From: Thalassococcus_A lentus
GTDB lineage: Bacteria > Pseudomonadota > Alphaproteobacteria > Rhodobacterales > Rhodobacteraceae
Direction of reading: 5' to 3'
Length of the DNA stretch: 64,000 bases
Assembly: GCF_028023555.1 (NCBI RefSeq)
Contig: NZ_JAQIOY010000002.1
Location: 1 to 64,000 of the forward strand
Part shown: piece by piece, positions 51,656 to 60,993 of the stretch
How the letters are laid out: each line of letters opens with the position of its first letter
Numbering within the stretch: the stretch's first letter is position 1
Notes under the pieces: generated by a model
What the model was told of the DNA's origin: nothing
What the model saw: only the letters and a program-made list of their open reading frames with translations
The model's database searches: none
Made by a program: the position numbers and the translations under genes

Positions 51656-53458
51656 ATGATTGGGCGCAAATCCCGCAATACGCCAGAGCAAGAGGACGTC
51701 GTAAGCCCGCAGGGTTTTGACGACTTTACGCTGCGCCTTGGCGATATGATGCGCGGTGAGCGGGCCACATTGGGCAAATCCTTGCTGGACGTGCAGCGTG
51801 AGTTGCGCATCAAGGCCAGCTACATTGCTGCCATTGAAAACTGCGACCCTTCTGCCTTCGATACCCCGGGCTTTATTGCTGGATACGTGCGTTCCTATGC
51901 GCGGTATCTGGGCATGGACCCGGATGAAACCTTTGCGGTCTTCTGCGCCGAAAGCGGCTTTTCCGTCGCGCATGGCATGTCGGACAAGGCCTCGACGATT
52001 CGTAAGTCAGATGACGAAGCTTCGGGCCCGCGTGCCCGTGACCCTCTGGCCGAACCGAATATGCCATTCGCACCAGCGGCCGAAAGCGTGCTGTCGCGGA
52101 TTGAGCCAGGCGCTGTCGGCTCGACGCTTGTGCTGCTCGCTCTGATTGGTGGCATTGGCTATGGCGGGTGGGCTGTTCTGCAAGAAGTGCAGCGCGTGCA
52201 AGTCACCCCGATCGAACAGACGCCTATTGTGCTCAGCGAACTTGATCCGCTGGACGGTGCCGTGCGCCCTGTGCAGTCGCCGGACGGCCCGGCTGAGCAA
52301 GAAGAAGTGGCTGGCCTGTTCACGCCACCTGCAAAAGACGGGTTTGACCGGCTTTACCGCCCGCAGGCATTGGACGTTCCTGTGCTCGTGGCGCGTGATG
52401 CCCCGATTTCCACACTCGATCCTTCCAATGTTGGACTGTTTGCGCAGTCCGATCGCCGGGATCTGCCACAGGTGCAGGACAGCTCGCTTGCGGCTGCTGC
52501 GCTTGAGCAGGGTCTGACCACAACAGCGCTGGCGGCGGCTGAGCAAGCCCCGGTTTTGCAAGGCGATGGTGTGACAGTCGTTGCCGTACGCCCAGCTTGG
52601 GTGCGTGTGCGTGACGAAGCGGGCACGACGCTGTTTACCGGCATTATGAATGCAGGCGACACCTACGCGGTCCCCGCGAACGCAACGGTCCCTCGGATCG
52701 AAGTGGGCGAGTCTGGCGCGGTGTATTACGCGGTCAACGGCGTGACGCTTGGCCCATCGGGGCCAAACGGCCAATTCTCTGAGGTTGATCTGGTTCCCGA
52801 TGTCCTGGTCGAACGCTACGATGTCGCGGCGATTGACGCGGACAGCGATCTGAGCCGTGTGCTGGCATCGCTGGATTTGCGCCCCGAACAGCCGGTCGTT
52901 GCCGAAGTGCAGGCTCCGGTTATCGCGCAGATTGCTGGTCCGGACGTGACACGCCCACCTGAAGTTCCAGCGCGCCCCAATGCGCCTGAACGTGTGGCTC
53001 CGATTTTGGCCGAAGCACCGGCTGCACCGCAGGCGCCAGTGGCACCCGTATTGAACCGTACACAACTGGCCGATACGGCCGTACCAGCCAGCCCGCAGGT
53101 GCTGCGCAATCCATTGCCCGGAATTACTGTCGTTGCGACAGCGGAAACATGGGTTGAGGTCACGTCACCATCGGGCAAAAAGCTGTTCGCCCAGACGCTG
53201 CGCCCGGGTGATACGTACCGCGTGCCACAGACAGAACAACCGCCCACGATTTTTTCCGGCAATGCTGGCGGTGTTTTCTTTGCGGTGAACGGCCAGACTT
53301 ACGGCCCCTATGGCAAAAGCGGGCAATTTGGCCGCAATCTTGCGCTGTCTGCCGAGGGCATTACGCAAAAGCTGGCCGTTGCGGATCTGAACCAGCAGCC
53401 TGCTTTGGCCAAGGTCGTCGCCGAGCTTAATGCCGGACAGGCTCTTCCTCAGGAATAA
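51656..53458 (+). CDS. RodZ-like HTH membrane protein with two DUF4115 domains
   Basis: A 600-residue protein: an N-terminal HTH_25 domain (about 24-95, GKSLLDVQRELRIKASYIAAIE), a TM helix (154-175) and a long periplasmic part. Two DUF4115-type beta domains are visible, at about 305-390 and 488-572, sharing the pattern VRPAWVRV/AETWVEV, GDTYxVP and VYYAVNG/VFFAVNG. RodZ normally has one. It probably supports MreB-based cell shape. ATG 51656 chosen; an in-frame ATG at 51617 is possible. ispG follows. Confidence 0.85.
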   Translation: MIGRKSRNTPEQEDVVSPQGFDDFTLRLGDMMRGERATLGKSLLDVQRELRIKASYIAAIENCDPSAFDTPGFIAGYVRSYARYLGMDPDETFAVFCAESGFSVAHGMSDKASTIRKSDDEASGPRARDPLAEPNMPFAPAAESVLSRIEPGAVGSTLVLLALIGGIGYGGWAVLQEVQRVQVTPIEQTPIVLSELDPLDGAVRPVQSPDGPAEQEEVAGLFTPPAKDGFDRLYRPQALDVPVLVARDAPISTLDPSNVGLFAQSDRRDLPQVQDSSLAAAALEQGLTTTALAAAEQAPVLQGDGVTVVAVRPAWVRVRDEAGTTLFTGIMNAGDTYAVPANATVPRIEVGESGAVYYAVNGVTLGPSGPNGQFSEVDLVPDVLVERYDVAAIDADSDLSRVLASLDLRPEQPVVAEVQAPVIAQIAGPDVTRPPEVPARPNAPERVAPILAEAPAAPQAPVAPVLNRTQLADTAVPASPQVLRNPLPGITVVATAETWVEVTSPSGKKLFAQTLRPGDTYRVPQTEQPPTIFSGNAGGVFFAVNGQTYGPYGKSGQFGRNLALSAEGITQKLAVADLNQQPALAKVVAELNAGQALPQE

Positions 53459-53460
53459 TG

Positions 53461-53477
53461 GGGCCTAAGGGCCTTTT
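53461..53477 (+). terminator. Weak possible terminator after the RodZ-like gene
   Basis: GGCC-TAAG-GGCC followed by TTTT begins three bases after the stop codon. The four-base stem is short, so this may be only a pause site. The rest of the 137-bp gap to ispG has a TTGACA (53531) but no good -10. Confidence 0.3.
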
Positions 53478-53595
53478 GGTGTGGTTATCACTGGACCTCG
53501 GTCTCCGTGTGCCTGTAGTGTAAACTTGAGTTGACATATTTTCCGGGTCAGCGCGGTACGCTTGGCCCGGTGTCAGAACGGTCAGGAAACGCGAT

Positions 53596-54729
53596 ATGTC
53601 TCACAATCACATCCGCCCGTGGCGAAACATCTATCGCCGCAAATCCCGTCAGATCATGGTGGGTTCGGTGCCTGTCGGTGGTGATGCGCCGATCACGGTC
53701 CAGACCATGACCAATACGGTAACCACGGATATTCCGGGCACGATTGCGCAGGTTCAGGCCGCGGCAGAGGCGGGTGCAGACATCGTGCGCGTATCGGTGC
53801 CCGATCAGGACAGTTCCCGCGCCCTCAAGGAGATCGTCAAGGAAAGCCCGGTTCCGATCGTGGCCGATATCCATTTTCACTACAAACGTGGGATCGAAGC
53901 GGCAGAGGCGGGCGCTGCCTGCCTTCGGATCAACCCGGGCAACATCGGCTCAGAAGATCGCGTCAAGGAAGTGATCCGTGCCGCGCGGGATCACGGGTGT
54001 TCCATTCGGATTGGCGTGAACGCCGGTTCCTTGGAAAAACACCTGCTCGAAAAATATGCCGAGCCTTGTCCCGAAGCGATGGTTGAATCCGGTTTGGATC
54101 ACATCAAGATACTGCAGGACAACGATTTTCACGAATTCAAGATCAGCTGTAAGGCATCCGACGTCTTTTTGTCGGCGGCGGCCTATCAGGCCCTTGCCGA
54201 TGTGACCGATGCGCCAATCCATCTGGGGATCACCGAAGCGGGTGGTTTGACTTCGGGCACGATCAAATCAGCGATTGGTCTGGGCAACCTGCTTTGGATG
54301 GGGATTGGGGATACAATTCGCGTCAGCCTTTCGGCGGATCCTGTCGAAGAAGTAAAGGTCGGGTACGAAATCCTGAAATCGCTTGGCCTGCGCCATCGTG
54401 GGGTGAACATTATTTCCTGCCCCAGCTGCGCCCGTCAGGGATTTGACGTGATCAAGACGGTTGAACGGCTGGAAAAGCGGCTTGAACATATCAAGACACC
54501 CATGAGCCTGTCGATTATCGGCTGTGTCGTGAATGGACCGGGCGAAGCCTTGATGACCGATGTCGGGTTTACTGGCGGCGGCAACGGAGCAGGGATGGTC
54601 TATCTGGCAGGCAAGCAAAGCCACAAGATGTCCAACGATCAGATGGTCGAACACATCGTTGAGCAGGTTGAAAAGAAAGCTGCGGAACTCGAAGAGCAAA
54701 ACAGCGCCGAGACCCAAGCCGCTGAATAG
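53596..54729 (+). CDS. ispG: IspG, HMB-PP synthase
   Basis: A 377-residue Fe-S enzyme of the MEP isoprenoid pathway that reduces MEcPP. It has the TIM-barrel start TMTNTVTTDIPGTIAQV, the cysteine ligands in IISCPSCARQGFD near 272 and in SIIGCVVNGPGEA near 308, and a Glu/Gln-rich tail. Length is that of the two-domain bacterial form without the plant insertion. A strong terminator follows. Confidence 0.96.
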   Translation: MSHNHIRPWRNIYRRKSRQIMVGSVPVGGDAPITVQTMTNTVTTDIPGTIAQVQAAAEAGADIVRVSVPDQDSSRALKEIVKESPVPIVADIHFHYKRGIEAAEAGAACLRINPGNIGSEDRVKEVIRAARDHGCSIRIGVNAGSLEKHLLEKYAEPCPEAMVESGLDHIKILQDNDFHEFKISCKASDVFLSAAAYQALADVTDAPIHLGITEAGGLTSGTIKSAIGLGNLLWMGIGDTIRVSLSADPVEEVKVGYEILKSLGLRHRGVNIISCPSCARQGFDVIKTVERLEKRLEHIKTPMSLSIIGCVVNGPGEALMTDVGFTGGGNGAGMVYLAGKQSHKMSNDQMVEHIVEQVEKKAAELEEQNSAETQAAE

Positions 54730-54762
54730 CCTCTTGGCTGCGGGTCATTGCCTCTGAACGAG

Positions 54763-54797
54763 AAAGCCCCGCAGATTGCTCTGCGGGGCTTCTTTTT
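54763..54797 (+). terminator. Rho-independent terminator after ispG
   Basis: A perfect 12-bp stem AAGCCCCGCAGA/TCTGCGGGGCTT with loop TTGC, followed by CTTTTTT on the plus strand. It lies in the 87-bp gap between ispG and the convergent DsbA-like gene, and may also serve the minus strand weakly. Confidence 0.92.
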
Positions 54798-54816
54798 TGA
54801 TAGCATGATCCAGTCG

Positions 54817-55908
54817 TTACGGGCGTGCGCGCTCTTCTGCAACGATTTGGGTCATGGCGTCGATCGGCGCGTAGCCTCGCAGCATGGTGCCACCAAAGAC
54901 AAAGCTGGGCGTGCCGCTGATCTGCATCGCTTGGGCCAGTGCACGAGTTTCAGCGATCCGGCGGGCGACCTCTTCGCTCTCCATTTCTTCAAAGATGGCA
55001 TCCACGTCGAGCCCCAATGACGATGCCAAACGGCTGAGCGCTGGTTCGGTCGGGTTCCCGTCCAGCGCTACCAGACCGTCATGCATTGCCTTGTAGGCAT
55101 CAGGGCCTTCGGTGATCAGCGTTGCGATGGCAAAACGCGACGACACCAAGGAGGCTTCGCCGAGGATCGGGAATTCCTTAACGATCAGACGAATATCGCC
55201 ATCAGCTTCGATGAGCGATTCAACTTCGGGCGCTGCGCGGCGGCAGTAGCCACAGCGATAGTCCAGAAATTCGACGATGGTGAATGATCCGTCGGGATTG
55301 CCGCCCACATAGGAAAAACCGTCATCCAGAAGCGCATCCAGATTTGCCGTGACCAGATCGCGGTCAGCTTCGGCCTGCGCTTGGTTCTGGCGCTGCTCCA
55401 GAACCGCAACAGCGTCCATGATGACCTGCGGGTCGCGCATCAGGTAGTCGCGCACCAAAGCATCGAATGCGGCGCTTTGTTCTTCGGTCATGTTGTCGAG
55501 ATCCAGCGCCGCGAGCGGGGCCGCCGCATCATCTGCTTCCACCTCAACCGCGGCGTCGTCAGCAACTTCGGCCACAGTTTCCTCGGCAGCGTCATCCACT
55601 GCGTCTTCGGCGACTTCAGCAACCTCATCGGCGGTTTCGTCAACGGCCTCGATCACCGCTTCGCCAGCGCCCTCCACGGCGTCAGCAGCAACTTCGACCG
55701 CGTCTTCGGCCTTCTCGACGACAGTTTCGGCAGCGTCGGCGACGGCATCACCGACATCTTCAGCGACTTCTTCGACCTTGGTCGCAACGGCTTCGGCAGC
55801 CTCTGTTGCCGTTTCCTTTGGATCGCCGGTCAGTGCGCTGACAGCGGCCACGACGGCCAGAATGCCCGCGCCACCACCCACGATGAGGGGAAGTTTTGAA
55901 TCGTCCAT
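54817..55908 (-). CDS. Membrane-anchored DsbA-family thioredoxin-fold protein
   Basis: A 363-residue protein: an N-terminal TM anchor (about 6-26), a roughly 100-residue Ala/Glu/Val/Asp-rich helical linker (about 30-130), a helical cap, and a thioredoxin fold with Cys219-Gly-Tyr-Cys222 and cis-Pro in SGTPSFVFGG near 335. It is probably a periplasmic disulphide oxidase or isomerase of the ScsC/DsbA type. The ATG at 55908 follows GGGAGCAATAC. It lies 22 bp downstream of the M48 gene. Confidence 0.87.
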   Translation of the reverse strand: MDDSKLPLIVGGGAGILAVVAAVSALTGDPKETATEAAEAVATKVEEVAEDVGDAVADAAETVVEKAEDAVEVAADAVEGAGEAVIEAVDETADEVAEVAEDAVDDAAEETVAEVADDAAVEVEADDAAAPLAALDLDNMTEEQSAAFDALVRDYLMRDPQVIMDAVAVLEQRQNQAQAEADRDLVTANLDALLDDGFSYVGGNPDGSFTIVEFLDYRCGYCRRAAPEVESLIEADGDIRLIVKEFPILGEASLVSSRFAIATLITEGPDAYKAMHDGLVALDGNPTEPALSRLASSLGLDVDAIFEEMESEEVARRIAETRALAQAMQISGTPSFVFGGTMLRGYAPIDAMTQIVAEERARP

Positions 55909-55930
55909 GTATTGCTCCCAGGTAAATCTC

Positions 55931-57262
55931 TTAACGTCGTAAGGCTCTTTCAGCAGCACTTAGCACATCTTGTGCCCGCTGCCACGGGCCCGATCCACGC
56001 GGCAATTGGCCCATGGCCCGTTCCGCGTGCAGTTTGGCGTCTTTCATTCGGCCTTGCAGTGCGTATCGTTCGGCTGTGACAGTGGATGCCATTCCCGGCT
56101 GGCCTTGTTTGGCGTAAGCCACAGCCAGATCGCGCAACAACCGACCGTTGGAAAAATCACGGCCACGGGCCGCCTCAAGCGACCGCAAAGCACCGCGAAC
56201 GTCTCCGGCGGCCAGTTGCGCACGGCCAAGCCCGGCAAGGATCAATGGTTCACGCGGGGCGCCCTTGGCTGCTGCGCGAAAAGTTTGCACGGCAGCGTTG
56301 AAGTTGCGCGACTCCAAAAGGATCTGTCCTTTGAGATCCAGCAGAAATGGATCGGACTTGCGCACCGCGATTGCCTGATCAATCGCCTTGAGAGCGCGTT
56401 TGGTGTTGGACTGCCGATGATAGGCCGCCGCCTGTCGCATCAGGTTGATATCCTGCGAAATGCTGTCTTTGGCGCGGCGCAGGGTCCAGCTGGGTGCCCG
56501 TTTGAAGGCAGTCAGCTTGCCTTTGGCGCGTTCGAACCAGTACTGCGACGTCGTGTTCGGGCCCGCGCCTTTGTGTCCTTCGACCAGACCACGCAGGGCG
56601 CGCAGCCGGTCGCGCGACAGAGGATGCGTGCGCATATAGGGGTCTTGGCGGGCGGTGGAGAGCGCCTCTTGGCCACGGAAAATTTCCTGCACCTCCAATG
56701 CGCCGCGCGGGTCGATCCCGGCGCGCATCATGAACCGCACAGACGAGATATCTGCCGCGCTCTCTTCGGCGCGTGTGTGGGTAAAGAACAGCCGCATGGC
56801 TGATCCTTGTGTGCCCGCTGCCACGGCGGCTGCGGCTTGACCATTCCCAGATGCCGCACCGGTCACCGCCGCAAGAAGCAGGCCCAGACCGGCCGCCGTG
56901 CGGGCAGAGCGCATGTTGCCAAGGCGGCGGGCCAGATGGCCGTTCGAGATATGAGCCGCTTCATGCGCGATAACAGCCTGAAGCTGTTCTGCGGTCGTCA
57001 GCTTCATCATCAGGCCGGAATGGATAAAGATATGCTGCGTATCGACAACGAAGGCATTCAAGGCGCTGTCGTCAATCAACAGAATGCGAACTGAGTTGGG
57101 GTTCAGACCGGCCGCGGACAGCACAGGTTTGGCCAGCTGGCGCAGCGAAAACTCGATGTCCGCGTCGCGCAACAAAGTCGCGGCACGGGCAGGGGACGCG
57201 GCCAGAAGGCTTAGCAGCAGGACCACGCTCAGGCATTTTGCAATCAGTCTTGGAAGGATCAT
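55931..57262 (-). CDS. M48 metalloprotease with TPR-like tail (BepA-like)
   Basis: A 443-residue periplasmic protease: signal peptide about 1-27 (ASPARA), zinc motif HEAAH (His100, Glu101, His104), and the third ligand Glu in TRAEESAADISSVRF near 162. The C-terminal ~200 residues form TPR-like helices (SNTKRALKAIDQAI, RNFNAAVQTFRAAAKGA). This layout matches BepA, which quality-controls outer-membrane proteins. The DsbA-like gene is directly downstream, so both may serve envelope folding. Confidence 0.9.
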   Translation of the reverse strand: MILPRLIAKCLSVVLLLSLLAASPARAATLLRDADIEFSLRQLAKPVLSAAGLNPNSVRILLIDDSALNAFVVDTQHIFIHSGLMMKLTTAEQLQAVIAHEAAHISNGHLARRLGNMRSARTAAGLGLLLAAVTGAASGNGQAAAAVAAGTQGSAMRLFFTHTRAEESAADISSVRFMMRAGIDPRGALEVQEIFRGQEALSTARQDPYMRTHPLSRDRLRALRGLVEGHKGAGPNTTSQYWFERAKGKLTAFKRAPSWTLRRAKDSISQDINLMRQAAAYHRQSNTKRALKAIDQAIAVRKSDPFLLDLKGQILLESRNFNAAVQTFRAAAKGAPREPLILAGLGRAQLAAGDVRGALRSLEAARGRDFSNGRLLRDLAVAYAKQGQPGMASTVTAERYALQGRMKDAKLHAERAMGQLPRGSGPWQRAQDVLSAAERALRR

Positions 57263-57346
57263 TGACGCCTCACCGTTTCTAGCCGTAGGCACAGGGACAC
57301 AGGCCATGAAGGCCAAGATGGTGCGAGCAGAGTAGAGAGGCAAGTC

Positions 57347-58498
57347 ATGCGGAATTCAACCCGGGGTGCGGTTGATCCCTTTATTGTGATGGATGTGATG
57401 GAAGCGGCGCGGCAGGCCGAGCAGGCGGGCCGTCATATCATTCACATGGAAGTGGGCCAGCCCGGCACACCTGCGCCGGCGGCTGCCCGAGACGCCTTGG
57501 CCAAGGCCATGCAGGACGAGTCGCTCGGCTATACAGTTGCTCTTGGACTTCCGGCGCTGCGTTCGCGGATCGCCCAGCTATATGGGGAATGGTACAATGT
57601 TGATCTGGATCCGGGCCGCGTTGTGGTTACCCCGGGATCCAGCGGCGGTTTCATTCTCGCCTTTTCGGCGCTGTTTGACGCCGGGGATCGTGTCGCCTTG
57701 GGCGCACCGGGATACCCGTCCTATCGGCAGATCCTGAAGGCGATGAACCTGGTTCCGGTCGAGGTGCAATCTTCGGCGGAAAACCGCCTTCAACCTACTC
57801 CCGCAGACCTCGAAGCAGTGGATTATCAGGGCCTGATGGTCGCCAGCCCTGCGAATCCCACCGGTACGATGCTGGGGCGGCCAGAATTGTCAGCACTGAT
57901 ATCAGCAGCGCAGGCCAGAGGCGCGGCCTTCTTGTCTGACGAAATCTATCACGGCATCGAATATGAAGCCAAAGCGGTCAGCGCGCTGGAAATCAGTGAT
58001 GATGTCTGTGTCATCAATTCTTTTTCCAAATACTTCTCCATGACCGGATGGCGGGCCGGTTGGCTGGTTTTGCCAGAAGACAACATCCGACAGGTCGAAC
58101 GTTTGGCGCAGAACATGTTCATCTGCGCGCCGCATGCTTCGCAGTTGGCGGCGCTGGCGGCCATGGATGCTGGTGATGAACTCGAACAGAACATGGCCGT
58201 TTACCGCAAGAACCGCGCGCTCATGCTCGAAGGTTTGCCTCAGGCCGGGTTTGATCGTATCGCACCGCCGGATGGTGCGTTTTACGTCTATGCCGATATC
58301 AGCCATTTGACCGATGACAGCCGGGCCTTTGCCCGCGCCATTCTGGACGAGGCAGGGGTCGCGGTAACCCCCGGTCTGGATTTCGATCCGGTCCGTGGCG
58401 GCGGGACCTTGCGGTTTTCCTATGCTCGCTCAACAGCCGATATCGAAGAAGGGTTGGAACGTTTGCGCGGATTTATGCAGGCCCGGGGTCATATCTGA
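57347..58498 (+). CDS. Class I/II aminotransferase
   Basis: A 383-residue fold-I PLP aminotransferase. Asn170-Pro-Thr-Gly and Lys228 in SFSKYFSMTGWRAGW bind PLP, and LRFSYARS near the end holds the substrate carboxylate arginine. It belongs to the AspB-like group; the amino acid substrate is not clear. Divergent from the M48 gene, and about 75 bp upstream of the amidase. Confidence 0.9.
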   Translation: MRNSTRGAVDPFIVMDVMEAARQAEQAGRHIIHMEVGQPGTPAPAAARDALAKAMQDESLGYTVALGLPALRSRIAQLYGEWYNVDLDPGRVVVTPGSSGGFILAFSALFDAGDRVALGAPGYPSYRQILKAMNLVPVEVQSSAENRLQPTPADLEAVDYQGLMVASPANPTGTMLGRPELSALISAAQARGAAFLSDEIYHGIEYEAKAVSALEISDDVCVINSFSKYFSMTGWRAGWLVLPEDNIRQVERLAQNMFICAPHASQLAALAAMDAGDELEQNMAVYRKNRALMLEGLPQAGFDRIAPPDGAFYVYADISHLTDDSRAFARAILDEAGVAVTPGLDFDPVRGGGTLRFSYARSTADIEEGLERLRGFMQARGHI

Positions 58499-58573
58499 CC
58501 TGATTGGATTGTTTGGGATGCGTGCCTTGTGCGGCTCTGTTATCCTGCCCGAAACCACCCCGGGAAGAGGCGG

Positions 58574-59797
58574 ATGAGCAGGCTTTTGCATCTTTTGACA
58601 GTCTTGGGCTGCGTGCTTGTATTTGGCGCGACCACAAGCATTGCCCAGCAGTCCGGTGGTCTGGCCCGGTTGCAATCGGCCAGTATGGAGGATGCCCGGT
58701 TTGGGCGGACGGTCATTACACTTGACCTTAGTCAGGGTGTGCCTTGGCGACTGTTCACTCTGGATGAGCCTCGCCGCCTTGTTCTCGACTTTCGTGAAGT
58801 GGACTGGAGCGGCATGATTGGTGAAGAGGTCAATTCCTCGGATCGCATCAGCGCATTGCGCGTGGGCCGGTTTCAGCCCGGTTGGTCCCGCATGGTTCTG
58901 GAACTGGCCGAACCGATGGCTGTCGAACAGGCGGAACTGCAAACGCAGCCAGAAACAGGGCTGGCGCGACTGGCGGTAACCCTGCGCCGAAGTGATGACG
59001 AGAGCTTTGCCAAAACTGCTGGGGCTCCTGTGTCTCCGGGCTGGCAGGCCATCCGGCCCGAGGCACAAGTGGCCGCGCAGGCCGGGCAAGATGGCCCCTT
59101 GCGGGTTATGCTGGATCCCGGGCATGGCGGATTGGATCCGGGCGCGGAACGCACCGGCATCAACGAAGCCGACCTGATGCTTCAGTTTGCATTTGAGCTG
59201 CGCGAGGCGTTGCTGCGGACTGGCCGTTACGAGGTATTCCTGACACGAGAGGCCGATGTATTCGTCTCGCTGGAGGCGCGGGTCGCGATGGCGCAACAGG
59301 CCAATGCCGATCTGTTCGTCTCCTTGCACGCAGATGCAATTGCCGCAGGCGTGGCGCATGGTGCGACGGTCTATGTGCTGGACGAAGAGGCTTCGGATGA
59401 GGCGTCGGCCGCTTTGGCGGAACGTCATGACCGTGACAACCTTCTGGGCGGTGTCGATTTGTCTGGTGCCGACGATCAGGTCGCGCAGGTGCTTATGGAA
59501 ATTGCCCGGCTCGACAATACGCCGCGCAGCGCTGCGTTGGCGCGCCATCTGGTCAACGGTATTCGGAATGCACTAGGCCATGTGCACAAAAGGCCGCTGC
59601 GCAAGGCCGGGTTTTCGGTGCTCAAGGCCGCCGACATCCCATCGGTTCTGGTGGAACTGGGGTTCCTGTCAACGCAGCAGGATCTGAAGAACCTGCAGGA
59701 TCCGGCATGGCGTGCGGGTATGGCGGCTGGTATCCGTGACGGCATCGAAGCATGGTCCATCGAGGACGAAGCTCTGTCCCGCCTGCGCCGCCAATAG
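58574..59797 (+). CDS. AmiC-type N-acetylmuramoyl-L-alanine amidase
   Basis: A 407-residue cell-separation amidase: signal peptide (about 1-24), an AMIN domain (about 45-130) that targets septa, and an Amidase_3 catalytic domain with zinc ligands in MLDPGHGGLDPGAE and the following Glu (GINEADL), SLHAD, and catalytic Glu in SVLVELGFLS. It has no clear twin-arginine motif in the signal. The NlpD-like factor encoded at 33754-34974 may activate it. Confidence 0.92.
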   Translation: MSRLLHLLTVLGCVLVFGATTSIAQQSGGLARLQSASMEDARFGRTVITLDLSQGVPWRLFTLDEPRRLVLDFREVDWSGMIGEEVNSSDRISALRVGRFQPGWSRMVLELAEPMAVEQAELQTQPETGLARLAVTLRRSDDESFAKTAGAPVSPGWQAIRPEAQVAAQAGQDGPLRVMLDPGHGGLDPGAERTGINEADLMLQFAFELREALLRTGRYEVFLTREADVFVSLEARVAMAQQANADLFVSLHADAIAAGVAHGATVYVLDEEASDEASAALAERHDRDNLLGGVDLSGADDQVAQVLMEIARLDNTPRSAALARHLVNGIRNALGHVHKRPLRKAGFSVLKAADIPSVLVELGFLSTQQDLKNLQDPAWRAGMAAGIRDGIEAWSIEDEALSRLRRQ

Positions 59798-59802
59798 GTC
59801 GC

Positions 59803-60876
59803 TTAGCGGAAATGCTTGGACAGTTTCAGGCCCTGACCCTGATAGTTGGAAGCAATGCCCGCGCCATATAGCTGCTGCGGTATTTCGGACATCCGTTCAT
59901 AAACCAGTCGTCCGACCACTTGTCCGTGCTCCAGCACAAAAGGTGCCTCGTGGCAGCGCACTTCCAACACGCCACGCGCGCCGGTTCCTCCGGCAGCCGC
60001 GTGGCCAAAGCCGGGGTCAAAGAAGCCCGCATAGTGCACGCGGAATTCACCAACCATGGCCAGATAGGGTGCCATTTCAGCGGCATAGCCGGGTGGGATA
60101 TGGACCGCTTCACGGCTGACAAGGATGTAGAAAGCGCCGGGGTCCAGAACCAACTGCCGCGTGTCAGTATAGAGCTGCTCCCAGAAATCGGCCGGATCGT
60201 ACTGGCCGATGCGATCCAGATCGATCACCCCGGTGTGCGGCTTGGCACGATAACCGACCAGATTGCCCTCGCCGGGGCTCAGATCAACGGAAAAGCCCAA
60301 ACCTTCGCTGATAACGGCAGGGCCGCCACCGACCAGTGTTTCCGCCTCATGCAGAGCGCGCAGTTCATCATCATCCAGAACGGCCCGACCATCGCGGAAC
60401 CGGATCTGGTTCAGCCGCATTCCAGGCCGTGCCAGCACAGAGAAGCTTCGCGGGCAGATTTCAGCGTAGAGCGGCCCGGAATAGCCGGGCGCAATACGAT
60501 CAAACTCGGTACCGCCATCGGTTATCACGCGGGTCAACAAATCCAATCGCCCGGTTGAGCTTTTGGCATTTGCGATGGCCTGAATACCGTTGGGCAGCGA
60601 GAGGCTTTCCATCAGCGGAACAACGTAGACACAGCCCTTTTCGAGAACCGCACCATCGGTCAAATCGATCCGGTGCATCTCAAAATCTTCTATCCGGCTG
60701 GCAACACTGCGTCCTTCACCGGCCAGAAACGAGGCTCGAACCCGATAGGCCACGGTGCCCAGACGCAGATCAAGGCTGGCAGGTTGAATCTGGCCATCCA
60801 CGAAATCTGTGCCAGCGCTAAGGCCGCCTGTCGCTATCAGAGTTTCGATCTGCTGGCTTGCCAATACGCCTGGCAT
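59803..60876 (-). CDS. Long two-domain dCTP deaminase (Dcd-like)
   Basis: A 357-residue protein of the dUTPase/Dcd fold, about twice the length of E. coli Dcd. The first half has PASLDLRLG, KSSTGRLDLLTRVITDGG and YSGPLYAEICPRSF, typical of the Dcd active site; the second half repeats a related beta domain (LVSREAVHIPPGYAAEM). It makes dUTP from dCTP for dTMP synthesis. GAAAGGAAC precedes the ATG. Convergent with amiC. Confidence 0.88.
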   Translation of the reverse strand: MPGVLASQQIETLIATGGLSAGTDFVDGQIQPASLDLRLGTVAYRVRASFLAGEGRSVASRIEDFEMHRIDLTDGAVLEKGCVYVVPLMESLSLPNGIQAIANAKSSTGRLDLLTRVITDGGTEFDRIAPGYSGPLYAEICPRSFSVLARPGMRLNQIRFRDGRAVLDDDELRALHEAETLVGGGPAVISEGLGFSVDLSPGEGNLVGYRAKPHTGVIDLDRIGQYDPADFWEQLYTDTRQLVLDPGAFYILVSREAVHIPPGYAAEMAPYLAMVGEFRVHYAGFFDPGFGHAAAGGTGARGVLEVRCHEAPFVLEHGQVVGRLVYERMSEIPQQLYGAGIASNYQGQGLKLSKHFR

Positions 60877-60940
60877 GTCGTGTTCCTTTCGTCCGTTGCA
60901 TCTGCATAGCAAGCACATCCACAAAGCGGGAGGGCAAAAA

Positions 60941-60969
60941 CGCAAAACGCCGCCCCAAATGGGACGGCG
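60941..60969 (-). terminator. Terminator after the SGNH/PA14 gene
   Basis: Minus-strand stem CGCCGTCCC/GGGGCGGCG (one mismatch) with loop ATTT at 60969-60948, then TTTTGCG and further Ts. It begins 25 bp after the stop of the large gene and would separate it from dcd. Confidence 0.75.
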
Positions 60970-60993
60970 CTCTTTGTTTGTATTTGGGCCGGA

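Noticed and set aside
52007..53065. 352-codon minus-strand ORF
   Set aside because: Antisense shadow of the RodZ-like gene; rich in Arg/His/Cys with no motif.
58430..59548. 372-codon minus-strand ORF
   Set aside because: Antisense shadow of the amidase gene, whose domains and catalytic residues are clear.
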